Source: Paraclostridium bifermentans
Lineage (GTDB): Bacteria > Bacillota > Clostridia > Peptostreptococcales > Peptostreptococcaceae
Reading direction: 5' to 3'
NCBI RefSeq assembly: GCF_019916025.1
Contig: NZ_CP079737.1
Span: forward strand, 1,550,001-1,614,000
DNA: 64,000 nucleotides
Shown here: piece after piece, positions 1-8,733 of the stretch
Layout: each line of letters opens with the position of its first letter
Position numbering within the stretch: position 1 is the stretch's first letter
The notes under the pieces: generated by a model
What the model was told of the DNA's origin: nothing
The model's database searches: none
What the model saw: the letters and a program-made list of their open reading frames with translations, nothing else
Translations under genes and position numbers: made by a program

Positions 1-391
1 TCCTATGTGGTTAGAAGAGCTTAAAAAAGGAAGTCATAGGCATTTCAGTGAAGGGTTCTATTTAGGGAAAACATCTACTAGAGATCAAAACTATGAATCT
101 GCTTCGTATGTAAGAAATTATGATTTTATAGGTGTAGTTAGAGGACATGAAGAAGAAAGTGGACTAGTTATAGTTGAGCAAAGAAATAGAATGTTTGTAG
201 GAGACGAAATAGAAATAATAGGACCATATAAAGAAACTATGTATGGTAAAATTTTAGAAATGTACAATGAAGAAAATGAACCTATCGAATCTGCTCCACA
301 TGCAAAACAAATAGTAAAAATGAAATTAGATATACCAGTGGAAGAACATTATATGTTAAGAAAACCAATAACAACTATAAATGTATTATAA
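1..391 (+). CDS. U32 family peptidase, C-terminal part (partial)
   Basis: The reading frame is open to the left edge, so only the last ~130 residues are seen; the Met at base 5 is probably internal. The segment NRMFVGDEIEIIGP with the flanking small beta-strands matches the C-terminal beta-barrel domain of peptidase family U32 (COG0826), which in other bacteria includes collagenase-like PrtC and the 23S rRNA hydroxylation factor RlhA. The catalytic region lies outside the window, so a choice between protease and RNA-modification roles cannot be made. An intrinsic terminator follows the stop codon directly, so this is the last gene of its transcript. Confidence 0.8.
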   Translation, partial: PMWLEELKKGSHRHFSEGFYLGKTSTRDQNYESASYVRNYDFIGVVRGHEEESGLVIVEQRNRMFVGDEIEIIGPYKETMYGKILEMYNEENEPIESAPHAKQIVKMKLDIPVEEHYMLRKPITTINVL

Positions 392-395
392 TAAT

Positions 396-428
396 AAAAC
401 CAGAAGTTATATTTAGCTTCTGGTTTTT
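396..428 (+). terminator. Intrinsic terminator after U32 peptidase
   Basis: Stem AAAACCAGAAG / CTTCTGGTTTT with a short A/T loop and a T-run. Confidence 0.85.
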
Positions 429-511
429 ATTATTATAATATGTAAACGTATTGAAAAATAAAAAAATTAATAATAATATAGATATATACAAACCTAAGGG
501 GGCAATAAATT

Positions 512-1045
512 ATGAGCATAGCAATTATGAAAAATAATCAATCAGTAACTTTAAGAGAATCCACAAAGGAAGATGCACAAAGTATTATAAAATTTTATAA
601 TACTGTAGGAGCTGAAACTACATATTTATCATTTGGAGGAGATGAATACAATGTAAGTTTAGAACAGCAAGAGGCTATGATTGAATCGACTAATTCATCT
701 AATAATAACTTTATGATACTTGCTTTAGTAGATGATGAAATAATAGGAATAGGGACAATATCATCAAATCAAAAGAAAAAAGGTAAGCATGTAGGTATAT
801 TAGGTATAGTAATAACTGAGAAATATTGTGATTTAGGACTTGGAAAAATAATGATGGATTGTTTAATAAACTGGTGTAGAGATAATAAAATAACTACAAA
901 GATATCACTTTCAGTAAGAGAAGATAATCCAAGAGCTATAGCTCTATATAAAAAATGTGGCTTTGAAGTAGAAGGTATATTAAAAAATGAAACTTATATA
1001 GATGGAGAATTCTTTAATATAGTTTGTATGGGTATGATTTTATAA
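512..1045 (+). CDS. GNAT family N-acetyltransferase
   Basis: 177 residues, the usual size of a single-domain GNAT protein. The order of elements is typical: N-terminal TLRESTKEDAQSI, central strand FMILALVDDEIIGIGTI, the acetyl-CoA loop around GLGKIMM (residues ~115-122), and the C-terminal VREDNPRAIALYKKCGFEVEG signature. It should transfer an acetyl group from acetyl-CoA to an amine; the substrate (protein N-terminus, polyamine or antibiotic) is not readable. The start is fixed by AAGGGGG nine bases upstream. It stands alone between a terminator and a long hairpin. Confidence 0.85.
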   Translation: MSIAIMKNNQSVTLRESTKEDAQSIIKFYNTVGAETTYLSFGGDEYNVSLEQQEAMIESTNSSNNNFMILALVDDEIIGIGTISSNQKKKGKHVGILGIVITEKYCDLGLGKIMMDCLINWCRDNKITTKISLSVREDNPRAIALYKKCGFEVEGILKNETYIDGEFFNIVCMGMIL

Positions 1046-1078
1046 TATTAATTAAATAAATTAAGTAATATAAATAGT

Positions 1079-1124
1079 CTCCCTCCTATATATTAGTACT
1101 ATAGTGCTAATGTATAGGAGGGGG
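1079..1124 (+). promoter_or_regulatory. Long hairpin enclosing the ribosome binding site of the YkvI-type gene
   Basis: Bases 1079-1099 pair with 1104-1124; the only departures from Watson-Crick are wobble pairs in RNA, giving about 21 bp with a four-base loop. The 3' arm contains the GGAGGGGG ribosome binding site of the next gene. There is no T-run after it, so it is not a normal terminator. Folded RNA would hide the ribosome site completely, suggesting translational control or protection from readthrough translation. Confidence 0.7.
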
Positions 1125-1129
1125 TTAAA

Positions 1130-2179
1130 ATTACTAAAAACATAAAAGAGATAGTTCTATTATCTGGGGCATTTTTATCGGTATGTATAGGATCAGGTTT
1201 TGCCACAGGTCAAGAAATACTACAGTTTTTTTCATCTCAAGGTAGTAAGAGCATATTATCAGGAATTGTATGCATGATTATTATGATGTATTGTGGATCG
1301 AAGTTGTTTATAATAGGAAAATCAAAAAATTTAAAATATAGTAATGATATATTTTTATATTTATTTGGCGAGAAATTAGGTCGTGTATTTAAAATAATAA
1401 TACCAGTCTTTTCACTTTGTAGCTTTATAGTTATGGTTGCAGGAGCGGGAGCTGCTATGAATCAATACTATGGAATAGACAAAAATCTAGGCGGATTATT
1501 ACTTGCAATTATAACTATGATATCTGTTATATTAGGTATGAACAAAGTAATAGATATATTAGGGAGTATAGGTCCAATAATTGCAATTGTTGCAATAGCT
1601 GTAAGTTTAAAAACCATAAATATGAACTATGAAAATTTATATAACATAGATTATATAGTGAATAACTTAGAAATGACAAAAGCTATTGATAGTTGGCCCA
1701 TAGCAGCTTTTGTATATAGTGGGCTGAACATAATCTTTGCAACACCATTTCTAGTAGGGGCAGGAAAAACTGTACATAATATAAAAAACTGTAAATATGC
1801 AGGTATTATAGGTGGATCAATACTTATATTATCTGCTATGTTTATAAATATAGCTCTTTTATCAGATATTCAAAATACATATAATCAAGAAATTCCAACT
1901 TTATATATGGCAAAACAGATATCTCCATTAGTTGGAAGTGTTTTTTCTGTAATACTTATAGCGGGTATATACACTACAGCAGCTCCACTTCTTTGGAATG
2001 TATGTAGCAGTTGTTATTTAGAAAAATCGAAAGGTTTTAATATAATGGCTGTACTTTGTACTATATTAGGTATAATGGGAGGAATGCTGCCTTTTTCATA
2101 CCTTGTAAGTTTTATGTACCCTATATCAGGTACTATAGGAGTTTTAATAATTATATCTTTGATTTTTAGAAAGTGTTAA
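1130..2179 (+). CDS. YkvI-type membrane transporter, apparent ATT start
   Basis: Integral membrane protein of about 349 residues with roughly ten hydrophobic segments, related to the YkvI family within the amino acid transporter superfamily. The first segment carries GSGFATGQEI, the broken-helix motif expected in such LeuT-like proteins. That motif lies upstream of the first ATG in frame (1274), so translation must begin earlier. The frame opens after a TAG at 1115; no ATG, GTG or TTG occurs before 1274, but an ATT at 1130 sits five bases after GGAGGGGG. ATT is therefore the likely start, a rare codon, or the original ATG has mutated. Substrate unknown. Confidence 0.7.
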   Translation: MTKNIKEIVLLSGAFLSVCIGSGFATGQEILQFFSSQGSKSILSGIVCMIIMMYCGSKLFIIGKSKNLKYSNDIFLYLFGEKLGRVFKIIIPVFSLCSFIVMVAGAGAAMNQYYGIDKNLGGLLLAIITMISVILGMNKVIDILGSIGPIIAIVAIAVSLKTINMNYENLYNIDYIVNNLEMTKAIDSWPIAAFVYSGLNIIFATPFLVGAGKTVHNIKNCKYAGIIGGSILILSAMFINIALLSDIQNTYNQEIPTLYMAKQISPLVGSVFSVILIAGIYTTAAPLLWNVCSSCYLEKSKGFNIMAVLCTILGIMGGMLPFSYLVSFMYPISGTIGVLIIISLIFRKC

Positions 2180-2192
2180 CACTTTCTTTTTT
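2167..2192 (+). terminator. Intrinsic terminator after YkvI-type gene
   Basis: GAAAGTG TTAA CACTTTC followed by a T-run; it overlaps the last codons of the gene. Confidence 0.8.
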
Positions 2193-2267
2193 GTTTTTAA
2201 TAAAAAATTAGCAAAATATAAATAAATATAGAATGTTTAGTTTAAATATGGAAGAGTTTGAAAATAT

Positions 2268-3608
2268 ATGTTAATATTTAAACTAAAGGGGGTGGATGAG
2301 ATAGATATTGTCGACTTGATTTTCATGGGGATACCAGAGGGACTAGTGATTTTTACATCTTTGAGTTTAATAGTAGAAAAAAAGATGAAAAAAATACAAA
2401 TATTTTATATGTCATTTATATATTCTATTTTATGCTATTTTACAAAAAATAATTTACCAAGTGGTATAAGTTCAATTATTTTGATTGGAATAATAATTAC
2501 AATTATACAGATTTTCTCAAAAGTAAGATTTATAAGATGCGTAGTAGCTACTATAATCACCACATCAACGTTGTTTTGTTTGGAGATGATATCAGTAGCA
2601 TTTATAAACATTATAGGTGTTAATTTAGATTATGTTTTAAATAATCAGATTTTAAAAATTTTAATATACTACATACCTATATCTATTATGTTCATGCTTG
2701 TAAATATGTTTAAGTATCAAAAATTTATTAAGGAAATTGACAGCACAGGTAAAGTGTATAAAAGTAAAAAAATAGAAGGACTAATATTTTATATAAGTAC
2801 TTGTATAATTACAGTTGTTGGAATCGTTGTATTCATTGTATATGAAAATAAGAATTTAAAATATGAGATTTCACAATTTTTAATGTTGTTTTTAATGTCA
2901 GGATTTGTTTTAATCCTTTCAGGAATGTTATTAGTACTTATCAATTATAATAAAAGAAAAGCTTTAAATGAGATTCAACAAAACCTTATGCAAAATAACT
3001 TAAAGCAAATGGAAGATACAGTTGATGCATTAAGAATGCAAAGACATGATTATATGAATCACTTACAAGTTATATTAATGCAAGTTTCCAGTGGGAAAAA
3101 CGAAGATGCTAGAAAGTATATTCTTGGATTGTCAGAAGATGCAAGTAATGGTTTAAGTTGTTTTTGTACAGGAAGTTCATATATGGATGCAATTTTAAAC
3201 ACTAAAAAAAGAAGAGCTTTAAAATATGATATACAATTAACTGCATGTATAGATAGTTTATTAGAAGATATAGAATTATCAGATTCAGAACTTAGCTCGA
3301 TAATTTTAAATATAATAGATAATGCTATAGATGAATTAAAAAAATACGATAAAGAGTATAAATACATACATGTTGATATATATAGTGATATAGACTATCA
3401 TAATATTTCTATAAAAAATAATGGTAATAAGATTAAAGATGTAAAAAAAATATTTGAACTTGGATACTCATCAAAAGGCAAAAATAGAGGTTTTGGATTG
3501 TACTCAATTAAAAAATTATTAGAATCTCATAAATGTAATATTGAGGTCTATAGTGATGATATGGAAACTGAATTTAGTATTCAAATACCTATAATGCAAA
3601 GAGCGTAA
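2268..3608 (+). CDS. Orphan AgrC-like sensor histidine kinase (GHKL)
   Basis: 446 residues from the first ATG. Six or seven hydrophobic segments fill residues 1-225, followed by a helical region, the phospho-acceptor motif RHDYMNHLQ (His ~260), the N box NIIDNAIDEL (~350) and a G box GYSSKGKNRGFGLYSIK (~400). This is the layout of AgrC/CitA-like kinases that sense peptides or small molecules. No response regulator is adjacent. The start is uncertain: the best Shine-Dalgarno sequence (AAAGGGGGTGG, 2285-2295) lies inside the frame, and the only canonical starts near it are GTG 2292 (too close) and TTG 2316 (too far). Confidence 0.85.
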   Translation: MLIFKLKGVDEIDIVDLIFMGIPEGLVIFTSLSLIVEKKMKKIQIFYMSFIYSILCYFTKNNLPSGISSIILIGIIITIIQIFSKVRFIRCVVATIITTSTLFCLEMISVAFINIIGVNLDYVLNNQILKILIYYIPISIMFMLVNMFKYQKFIKEIDSTGKVYKSKKIEGLIFYISTCIITVVGIVVFIVYENKNLKYEISQFLMLFLMSGFVLILSGMLLVLINYNKRKALNEIQQNLMQNNLKQMEDTVDALRMQRHDYMNHLQVILMQVSSGKNEDARKYILGLSEDASNGLSCFCTGSSYMDAILNTKKRRALKYDIQLTACIDSLLEDIELSDSELSSIILNIIDNAIDELKKYDKEYKYIHVDIYSDIDYHNISIKNNGNKIKDVKKIFELGYSSKGKNRGFGLYSIKKLLESHKCNIEVYSDDMETEFSIQIPIMQRA

Positions 3609-3622
3609 AACGCTCTTTTTTT
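3598..3622 (+). terminator. Intrinsic terminator after kinase gene
   Basis: AAAGAGCG TAAAA CGCTCTTT then T-run, overlapping the stop codon. Confidence 0.85.
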
Positions 3623-3710
3623 GTTATTAATTAAAACTTAGATTTTATTTTAAACAAATTTATAAATTCAACATACTCTAGTATAGACGCTATTATGTGG
3701 GAGGGTTTAT

Positions 3711-4403
3711 ATGGATAATAACATTGAATGTAAAATTAATAATTCTTGTGTAGGGGAATACCTACTAAAAAAAGAAACAGAGTTTTTAAAATATGAAATT
3801 ACTTATCCTAAGATTTTAATTTATCCTAAATATATTTATCATAATGATTATAATAAGGAGATAATCCAAAGTATAAATACAATAATTTATAATGATATAA
3901 TTAAATTTAAAGATAATTTAGAAAAAGAATCACTGAACTATAAGAAAATTTATAAAAATGGAGATGTTAAATTTAAATATGAAGGCTATTCAAATTTTGA
4001 TGTAACTTATGATAAAAATAATTTGATAAGCATACCCGTTGAGTTTTACGAGTTTACTGGCGGAGCACATGGTATGACTTACTTAGAATCTTATAATTAT
4101 GATTTAGATACAGGTGAGCAAGTTTTATTAAATGATTTATTTAATAAAGGTGTAGATTACAAAAAAATTATCAATGCTTATATACAAAGTTATATTGAAA
4201 AAAACAAGGACATATTCTTTGAAGAAAATGATGGGTTTAAAGGTATAAAAGATAATCAAGAATTCTATATGACTGATGATAACTTAGTAGTATATTTTGA
4301 AATTTATGAGATAGCTCCATATTATGTTTCAATTCCTAAATTTAATATTCCTTTAAAAGAAATTAAACAATATTTAAACCTTAAATATATATGCATACAA
4401 TAA
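3711..4403 (+). CDS. DUF3298/RsiV C-terminal-like protein
   Basis: 230 residues. The central region has the YEFTGGAHGMT motif (~residues 114-124) followed by a strand with DTGEQVLLNDLF and a C-terminal YEIAPYYVSIPKFNIPL, which together are typical of the DUF4163 plus DUF3298 pair seen in the extracytoplasmic part of anti-sigma factor RsiV and in PdaC. In those proteins the fold binds lysozyme or peptidoglycan. Here there is no signal peptide or membrane helix, so it would remain in the cytoplasm unless exported by another route; a lost N-terminus is possible. The start is supported by GGGAGGG at the right distance. It stands alone. Confidence 0.7.
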   Translation: MDNNIECKINNSCVGEYLLKKETEFLKYEITYPKILIYPKYIYHNDYNKEIIQSINTIIYNDIIKFKDNLEKESLNYKKIYKNGDVKFKYEGYSNFDVTYDKNNLISIPVEFYEFTGGAHGMTYLESYNYDLDTGEQVLLNDLFNKGVDYKKIINAYIQSYIEKNKDIFFEENDGFKGIKDNQEFYMTDDNLVVYFEIYEIAPYYVSIPKFNIPLKEIKQYLNLKYICIQ

Positions 4404-4451
4404 AATAAAAAAAGTAACACTAATCATAATTATATAAAAAGGAGTAGTTTT

Positions 4452-4682
4452 ATGTTTAGTGTTGCACCAATTGAATATGTAGGATATTTAGCTTCTATAT
4501 TTATAGTAATCTCACTAATGATGACATCTATAGTACAACTTAGAGTGATAAACTCTATAGGATGTATTTTATTTGTCATATATGGTATAAGTGTAAATGC
4601 ATATCCAGTGGCTATATCAAATTTTCTTATTGTGCTTATTAATTTTTATAATTTATATAAGTTATCTAGGAAAAACAATTGA
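4452..4682 (+). CDS. Small YgjV-like membrane protein
   Basis: 76 residues with three hydrophobic segments. The pattern GYLASIFIVISLMMTS, LRVINSIGCILFVIYG and PVAISNFLIVLINFYNLY resembles the YgjV family of small inner-membrane proteins, distantly like half-SWEET transporters, which work as dimers. The transported substrate, if any, is unknown. A good GGAG ribosome site lies upstream and a terminator follows at once, so it probably shares a transcript with the DUF3298 gene 48 bases upstream. Confidence 0.65.
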   Translation: MFSVAPIEYVGYLASIFIVISLMMTSIVQLRVINSIGCILFVIYGISVNAYPVAISNFLIVLINFYNLYKLSRKNN

Positions 4683-4688
4683 TAAAAT

Positions 4689-4725
4689 AAAATGACTTAT
4701 AATTTGAAATTATAGGTCATTTTAT
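4689..4725 (+). terminator. Intrinsic terminator
   Basis: Long stem of AAAATGACTTATAATTT with its complement AAATTATAGGTCATTTT. Confidence 0.8.
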
Positions 4726-4820
4726 TTTGAAATTATAAAATCCAAATAGAAACAAAAATACAGACATTTCATATATTAGAAATAGAACTTATTAATAAAA
4801 ATTATATAGGGGGTTTTATA

Positions 4821-5711
4821 ATGAAGGATAATAATATACATTTGATGTATTTTAAGTATTTATATAAACAAGGAATTATAAGTAAAACTACGTATGAAAA
4901 AGCAAAAAGGGATTTAAATGATAAAAGAAATAAATTAGTAACTATAAAATCAACCTTCAATGAAAATTATGTATCTGTAAATGGAGAAGATGATAGGTTG
5001 ATAGCTAATAAGGAAGATAGTCAATTATCAGATAGATTTATTTTACAAGATATAGATAATGGTAATGTTTTAATTCAAACTCAAGAAGGATATTATATTA
5101 AAATAGATTCTAAAAATGATTTTTTATTTGCATCGGTTCAAGAAAAGGAAAATGCAACAATATTTACTTTAATGCCTATAAATGATAAAGAGGTAGCATT
5201 AAAATCAGATGGTGGATACTATGTAAAAGTAGAAACTAATGGATATTTAGTAGCTAACGATTTAATTCAAAACGAAAGAACATCTTTTAAAATCAAAGAA
5301 GTAACTAAAATAGAGTACACTGATATAGTAATGATTTCTGTATCAGAAGAGAGGTTTGTTACAGCAATAGATGGAGGGGGTTCATATTTATCTGCAACCG
5401 AGTTTAATCAAACTGATAATGAGGAATTTAATATTTTGCAGTTTTTAGATGGTAATGCTATTATACAAACTCAAAAAGGATATTATGTAAGGGTAGGAGA
5501 AGGTGGCGTATTAATAGCTGATACGAAAAAAATGGAAGAAGCTTCAATATTTAGAGGAGAAAACATAGGAGATCTTTCGAAAGTTTTGAAAACTATAGAT
5601 GGAAACATTGTGAGAGTTAGGGATACGGATAAATATTTAGTTGCAGATTCAAAAGAAATAACAGAAAGTAGCAAATTCAATATTTATAAATCTGTTAGAC
5701 CTGGCAATTAA
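4821..5711 (+). CDS. Beta-trefoil/fascin-like repeat protein
   Basis: 296 residues. After a short basic helix (residues 1-45, with YLYKQGIISKTTYEKAK resembling a SHOCT-type helix) come repeated units of the form GYYVKV-x-L-A-x-F (for example GYYIKIDSKNDFLFAS, GYYVKVETNGYLVAND, GYYVRVGEGGVLIADT), spaced about 40 residues. This is the pattern of fascin or actin-crosslinking-like beta-trefoil domains, which usually bind sugars or other ligands. There is no signal peptide, so it appears cytoplasmic. Function unknown. A strong GGGGG ribosome site precedes the start and it stands alone. Confidence 0.6.
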   Translation: MKDNNIHLMYFKYLYKQGIISKTTYEKAKRDLNDKRNKLVTIKSTFNENYVSVNGEDDRLIANKEDSQLSDRFILQDIDNGNVLIQTQEGYYIKIDSKNDFLFASVQEKENATIFTLMPINDKEVALKSDGGYYVKVETNGYLVANDLIQNERTSFKIKEVTKIEYTDIVMISVSEERFVTAIDGGGSYLSATEFNQTDNEEFNILQFLDGNAIIQTQKGYYVRVGEGGVLIADTKKMEEASIFRGENIGDLSKVLKTIDGNIVRVRDTDKYLVADSKEITESSKFNIYKSVRPGN

Positions 5712-5841
5712 ATAAATTTTATAATTATTCATATTAAGTTCATACTAAATTCATAAAAGTACATTATTATTTAAATATAGGATATACCTCCCAAATAAGT
5801 AATAATACAACCCTAAAAACAAAAAACATTAACCCTAAAAA

Positions 5842-5870
5842 AAATAGATGCATGATGCATCTATTTTTTT
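5842..5870 (+). terminator. Intrinsic terminator in the 5712-5994 gap
   Basis: AAATAGATGC ATGAT GCATCTATTT followed by T-run. It may close the trefoil gene transcript; the rest of the gap has no recognisable gene. Confidence 0.75.
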
Positions 5871-5994
5871 ATGTCTAATATTGTATGGGTACAAATTAGA
5901 AAAACTTTAAAATTTTGTAAAAATTGTATCGTTATTGTTTTTTATAATATACAATCAAAACATAGATTTAAATCAAAAGGGGGATATTTTCACT

Positions 5995-7137
5995 ATGAAT
6001 AATAAAATAGTATATACACCAGGACCTACTAATGTAAGCGAAAATGTAAGACAAGCTAGATCTATAAAAACTACAAATCCAGATATTGATTTAGACTTTG
6101 TAGAATTTTATAAAGAAACTTGCGATACTATAGGAAGTGTTATAAAAACAAAAAATGATGTGTATTTGTTAGGTGGAGAAGGCATACTTGGACTTGAGGC
6201 AGCCTGTGCTTCTTTAATTGAAAAAGGAGATAGAGTTTTAGTTATAGATAATGGGATATTTGGTAATGGATTTAAAGATTTTGTAAGTATGTATGGTGGA
6301 GAGGCAGTTATTTTTAGTCAAAGTTATAAAAATAGCATAAATATAGATGAGCTTAAAAAATTCTTAGAAGAAGATAATAATTTTAAATTTGCAACAATAG
6401 TGCATTGTGATACTCCAACCGGGGTTTTAAATGATTTGGGAGTAATATGTCCACTTCTTAAAAAATATAATATCCTTACTGTTGTAGATTCAGTTGCAGC
6501 TATGTTTGGAGAAAAGCTTTTAGTTGATGAATGGAAAATTGATATTGCTCTTGGTGGATCACAAAAAGCTTTATCAGCTCAACCTGGATTAACAATAGTA
6601 AGTTTAAGTAAAGAAGCTAAAAGCTTAATTAAAAATAGAAAGACCAATATAATTGGATTTTATTGCAATTTAAGTATATGGGATAATTATTATAAAGATA
6701 AACACTTTCCATATACAATGCCTATAAGTGATATATTAAGTTTAAGAAAAGCTGTGGATAATATAATGGAAGAGAATATTGAAAATGTTATAAATAGACA
6801 TGCAAAAATAGCTGAAGCAACTAGGAAAGCATTATTAGAATATGGATTAGAATTATTTCTCGAATCAGGTTTTTCTAACACTGTAACAGCTGTGAAAATA
6901 CCAAAAGAAATAGGTGCACTAAATCTAGTAAATTATATTCTAAATAAATATAACGTAGTTATAGGTACTTCATTAGGAGGATATAAAAATTCTTTATTAA
7001 GGTTAGGACATATGGGTGAAAATGCAAGATTAGAAAAAATAATATATGTTTTAAATATTTTAGATAAAAGTTTAAGTAATTTAGGCTTTAAAGGAAACGG
7101 ATGTTTAGTAAATTTATTTAATAAGTACTATGAATAA
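5995..7137 (+). CDS. Class V (PLP-dependent) aminotransferase
   Basis: About 380 residues from ATG 5995, chosen because AAAGGGGGA lies ten bases upstream; an earlier in-frame ATG has no ribosome site. It has the layout of the serine-pyruvate/alanine-glyoxylate aminotransferase group of fold-type I PLP enzymes: TPGPTNVSENVR at the N-terminus, GGEGILGLEA (cofactor phosphate loop), HCDTPTGVLND, VVDSVAAMFGE (Asp that binds the pyridine nitrogen) and the lysine motif GGSQKALSAQPGL. The exact amino donor is not readable. The ECF transporter component 13 bases downstream suggests it acts on an imported vitamin-like or amine compound. Confidence 0.85.
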   Translation: MNNKIVYTPGPTNVSENVRQARSIKTTNPDIDLDFVEFYKETCDTIGSVIKTKNDVYLLGGEGILGLEAACASLIEKGDRVLVIDNGIFGNGFKDFVSMYGGEAVIFSQSYKNSINIDELKKFLEEDNNFKFATIVHCDTPTGVLNDLGVICPLLKKYNILTVVDSVAAMFGEKLLVDEWKIDIALGGSQKALSAQPGLTIVSLSKEAKSLIKNRKTNIIGFYCNLSIWDNYYKDKHFPYTMPISDILSLRKAVDNIMEENIENVINRHAKIAEATRKALLEYGLELFLESGFSNTVTAVKIPKEIGALNLVNYILNKYNVVIGTSLGGYKNSLLRLGHMGENARLEKIIYVLNILDKSLSNLGFKGNGCLVNLFNKYYE

Positions 7138-7150
7138 AAGGAGAATTTAG

Positions 7151-7684
7151 ATGCAATCTGTAACTACTAAAAATAAACAAAAATTTAAAACGAAAGATAT
7201 AGTTGAAACATCTTTACTTATAGCTTTAGTATTTATAGCAACTAGGTTTATTAACATAAGGCTTCCTATAGCATCGAATGGAGGATTAGTACATTTAGGG
7301 AATACTATGCTATTTATATCAGCAATAGTGTTTGGAAATAAAAAAGGGGCATGTGCAGGAGCATTTGGAATGGCTTTATTTGACTTATTGTCAGAATGGG
7401 CTATATGGGCACCATTTACATTTATTATACGAGGAGTAATGGGATATATAATTGGGAGTATAGCATGGTCTAAAAACAAGCAAGGTAATAGCGTAATAAC
7501 AAATATAATAGCAATAAGCGTTTCTGGAGTGTGGATGGTAATAGGATACTATATAACAGAATGCATATTGTATGGAAATTATATTCAGCCGATAGGGTCT
7601 ATACCAGGAAATATAACTCAGATAGTTGTTGGAATGATAATTGGAATTCCTATATCTAAAGTTTTAAAACGATATATTAAATAG
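7151..7684 (+). CDS. ECF transporter S component (COG4720-like)
   Basis: 177 residues, about five or six hydrophobic segments. The N-terminal basic stretch, the first helix with LLIALVFIATRFINI, the GGLVHLGNTMLFISAIVFG loop and the GAFGMALFDLLS segment are typical of substrate-binding subunits of energy-coupling factor transporters; the T and A components are normally encoded elsewhere and shared. Related proteins import pyridoxine, hydroxymethylpyrimidine or similar vitamins. It probably forms an operon with the class V aminotransferase and is closed by a terminator. Confidence 0.8.
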   Translation: MQSVTTKNKQKFKTKDIVETSLLIALVFIATRFINIRLPIASNGGLVHLGNTMLFISAIVFGNKKGACAGAFGMALFDLLSEWAIWAPFTFIIRGVMGYIIGSIAWSKNKQGNSVITNIIAISVSGVWMVIGYYITECILYGNYIQPIGSIPGNITQIVVGMIIGIPISKVLKRYIK

Positions 7685-7689
7685 TAATA

Positions 7690-7722
7690 AAAAGATTATA
7701 TCGAAATGATATAGTCTTTTTT
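7690..7722 (+). terminator. Intrinsic terminator after ECF S component
   Basis: AAGATTATATC GAAAT GATATAGTCTT with T-run. Confidence 0.8.
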
Positions 7723-7735
7723 AGTTATATTAAAA

Positions 7736-7764
7736 TTGTAAGATATACCAATAAATGGTATAAT
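7736..7764 (+). promoter_or_regulatory. Predicted sigma-A promoter of the esterase gene
   Basis: TTGTAA, 17-base spacer, TATAAT. Confidence 0.5.
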
Positions 7765-7820
7765 TTTAATGAAGTAGGAAATCGATATTAAAGTTGTTGT
7801 TATAAGGGAGAAGTGGTACA

Positions 7821-8576
7821 TTGGATTTAAAAAAATCGTATAAATTTAATGGGAATAATATAGGGTGTTTATTAATACATGGATTTACAAGTACACCAGC
7901 AGAAATGTATCCTTTAGCTAAAGTTTTAAACGATGAAGGTTATACAGTAAATTCTATTCTTTTAAGTGGTCATGGAACGACTCATGATGAATTACTAAAA
8001 GTATCTTATATAGATTGGTACAATGATGTTGAAAGTGCATATGAAGAATTATTATTTGAATGTGAAAAAGTGATTGTAATTGGACATTCTATGGGAGGAC
8101 TTTTAGCACTTATTTTAGCATCTAATTATCATATTGATAAATTAATATTATTAGCATGTGCTATTAAGCCTAATAATAGATTAGTCAAATATACAGGGGT
8201 ATTAAAATATTTTAAAAAATATACTGGTTGGGATACATCTAATTCAAAAAAAACTGATGATTGTGATAAATATAGATTGCATTATAATGTTTTTCCATTA
8301 CATGCAGTTCATCAATTGCATCTTGCATCAAGAGCAGCGAGTAGTTGCTTAAGAAATATAGATTCAGATACATTAATTCTTCAAGATAAAAACGACTCTC
8401 AAGTTAAAAAAGAGGGTGCATATGCGTTATATAATGGGATACATAGTAACTATAAAAAATTATACTGGATTGATGATGCAACTCATAGTCTAACCTTAGG
8501 ACCTAAAAAAGAAGAAGTTTTTAAGCGGATAATAGATTTTATAGAAATTAAAAATGATGAAATTTTTAACATATAA
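7821..8576 (+). CDS. Alpha/beta-hydrolase, carboxylesterase/monoacylglycerol lipase type
   Basis: 251 residues beginning with TTG, supported by AAGGGAG upstream and no nearby ATG. The oxyanion motif LLIHGFTSTPAEM (~residues 17-29), nucleophile elbow GHSMGG (Ser ~90), an Asp in LQDKNDSQV (~190) and the His in DDATHSLTLG (~222) give the complete catalytic triad. Size and motifs match the Est30-like carboxylesterases of Gram-positive bacteria, cytoplasmic enzymes cleaving short to medium acyl esters. It is a single-gene unit with its own promoter and terminator. Confidence 0.85.
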   Translation: MDLKKSYKFNGNNIGCLLIHGFTSTPAEMYPLAKVLNDEGYTVNSILLSGHGTTHDELLKVSYIDWYNDVESAYEELLFECEKVIVIGHSMGGLLALILASNYHIDKLILLACAIKPNNRLVKYTGVLKYFKKYTGWDTSNSKKTDDCDKYRLHYNVFPLHAVHQLHLASRAASSCLRNIDSDTLILQDKNDSQVKKEGAYALYNGIHSNYKKLYWIDDATHSLTLGPKKEEVFKRIIDFIEIKNDEIFNI

Positions 8577-8624
8577 AAAAGAGTACTATACTAAAGTTAC
8601 TTTTAGCATAGTATTCTTTTTTAT
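8576..8624 (+). terminator. Intrinsic terminator after esterase
   Basis: Imperfect stem GAGTACTATACTAAAG / CTTTTAGCATAGTATTC followed by T-run. Confidence 0.75.
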
Positions 8625-8733
8625 TTTAATGAAATTAATTTGATAAAATTTAAATTAAAAATTTAATTTTATCAAATTATAATTTTAAATATGATATAAT
8701 AAAAAGATGTTCAAAAAATGAGAGGTGAGAAAA

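Noticed and set aside
1079-1124. Hairpin before the YkvI-type gene as an intrinsic terminator of the acetyltransferase
   Set aside because: Neither strand has a T-run after it, and its 3' arm is the ribosome site of the next gene.
5935-5994. Longer N-terminus for the class V aminotransferase
   Set aside because: The earlier ATG lacks a ribosome site and the added residues do not match the family; the ATG after AAAGGGGGA is better.
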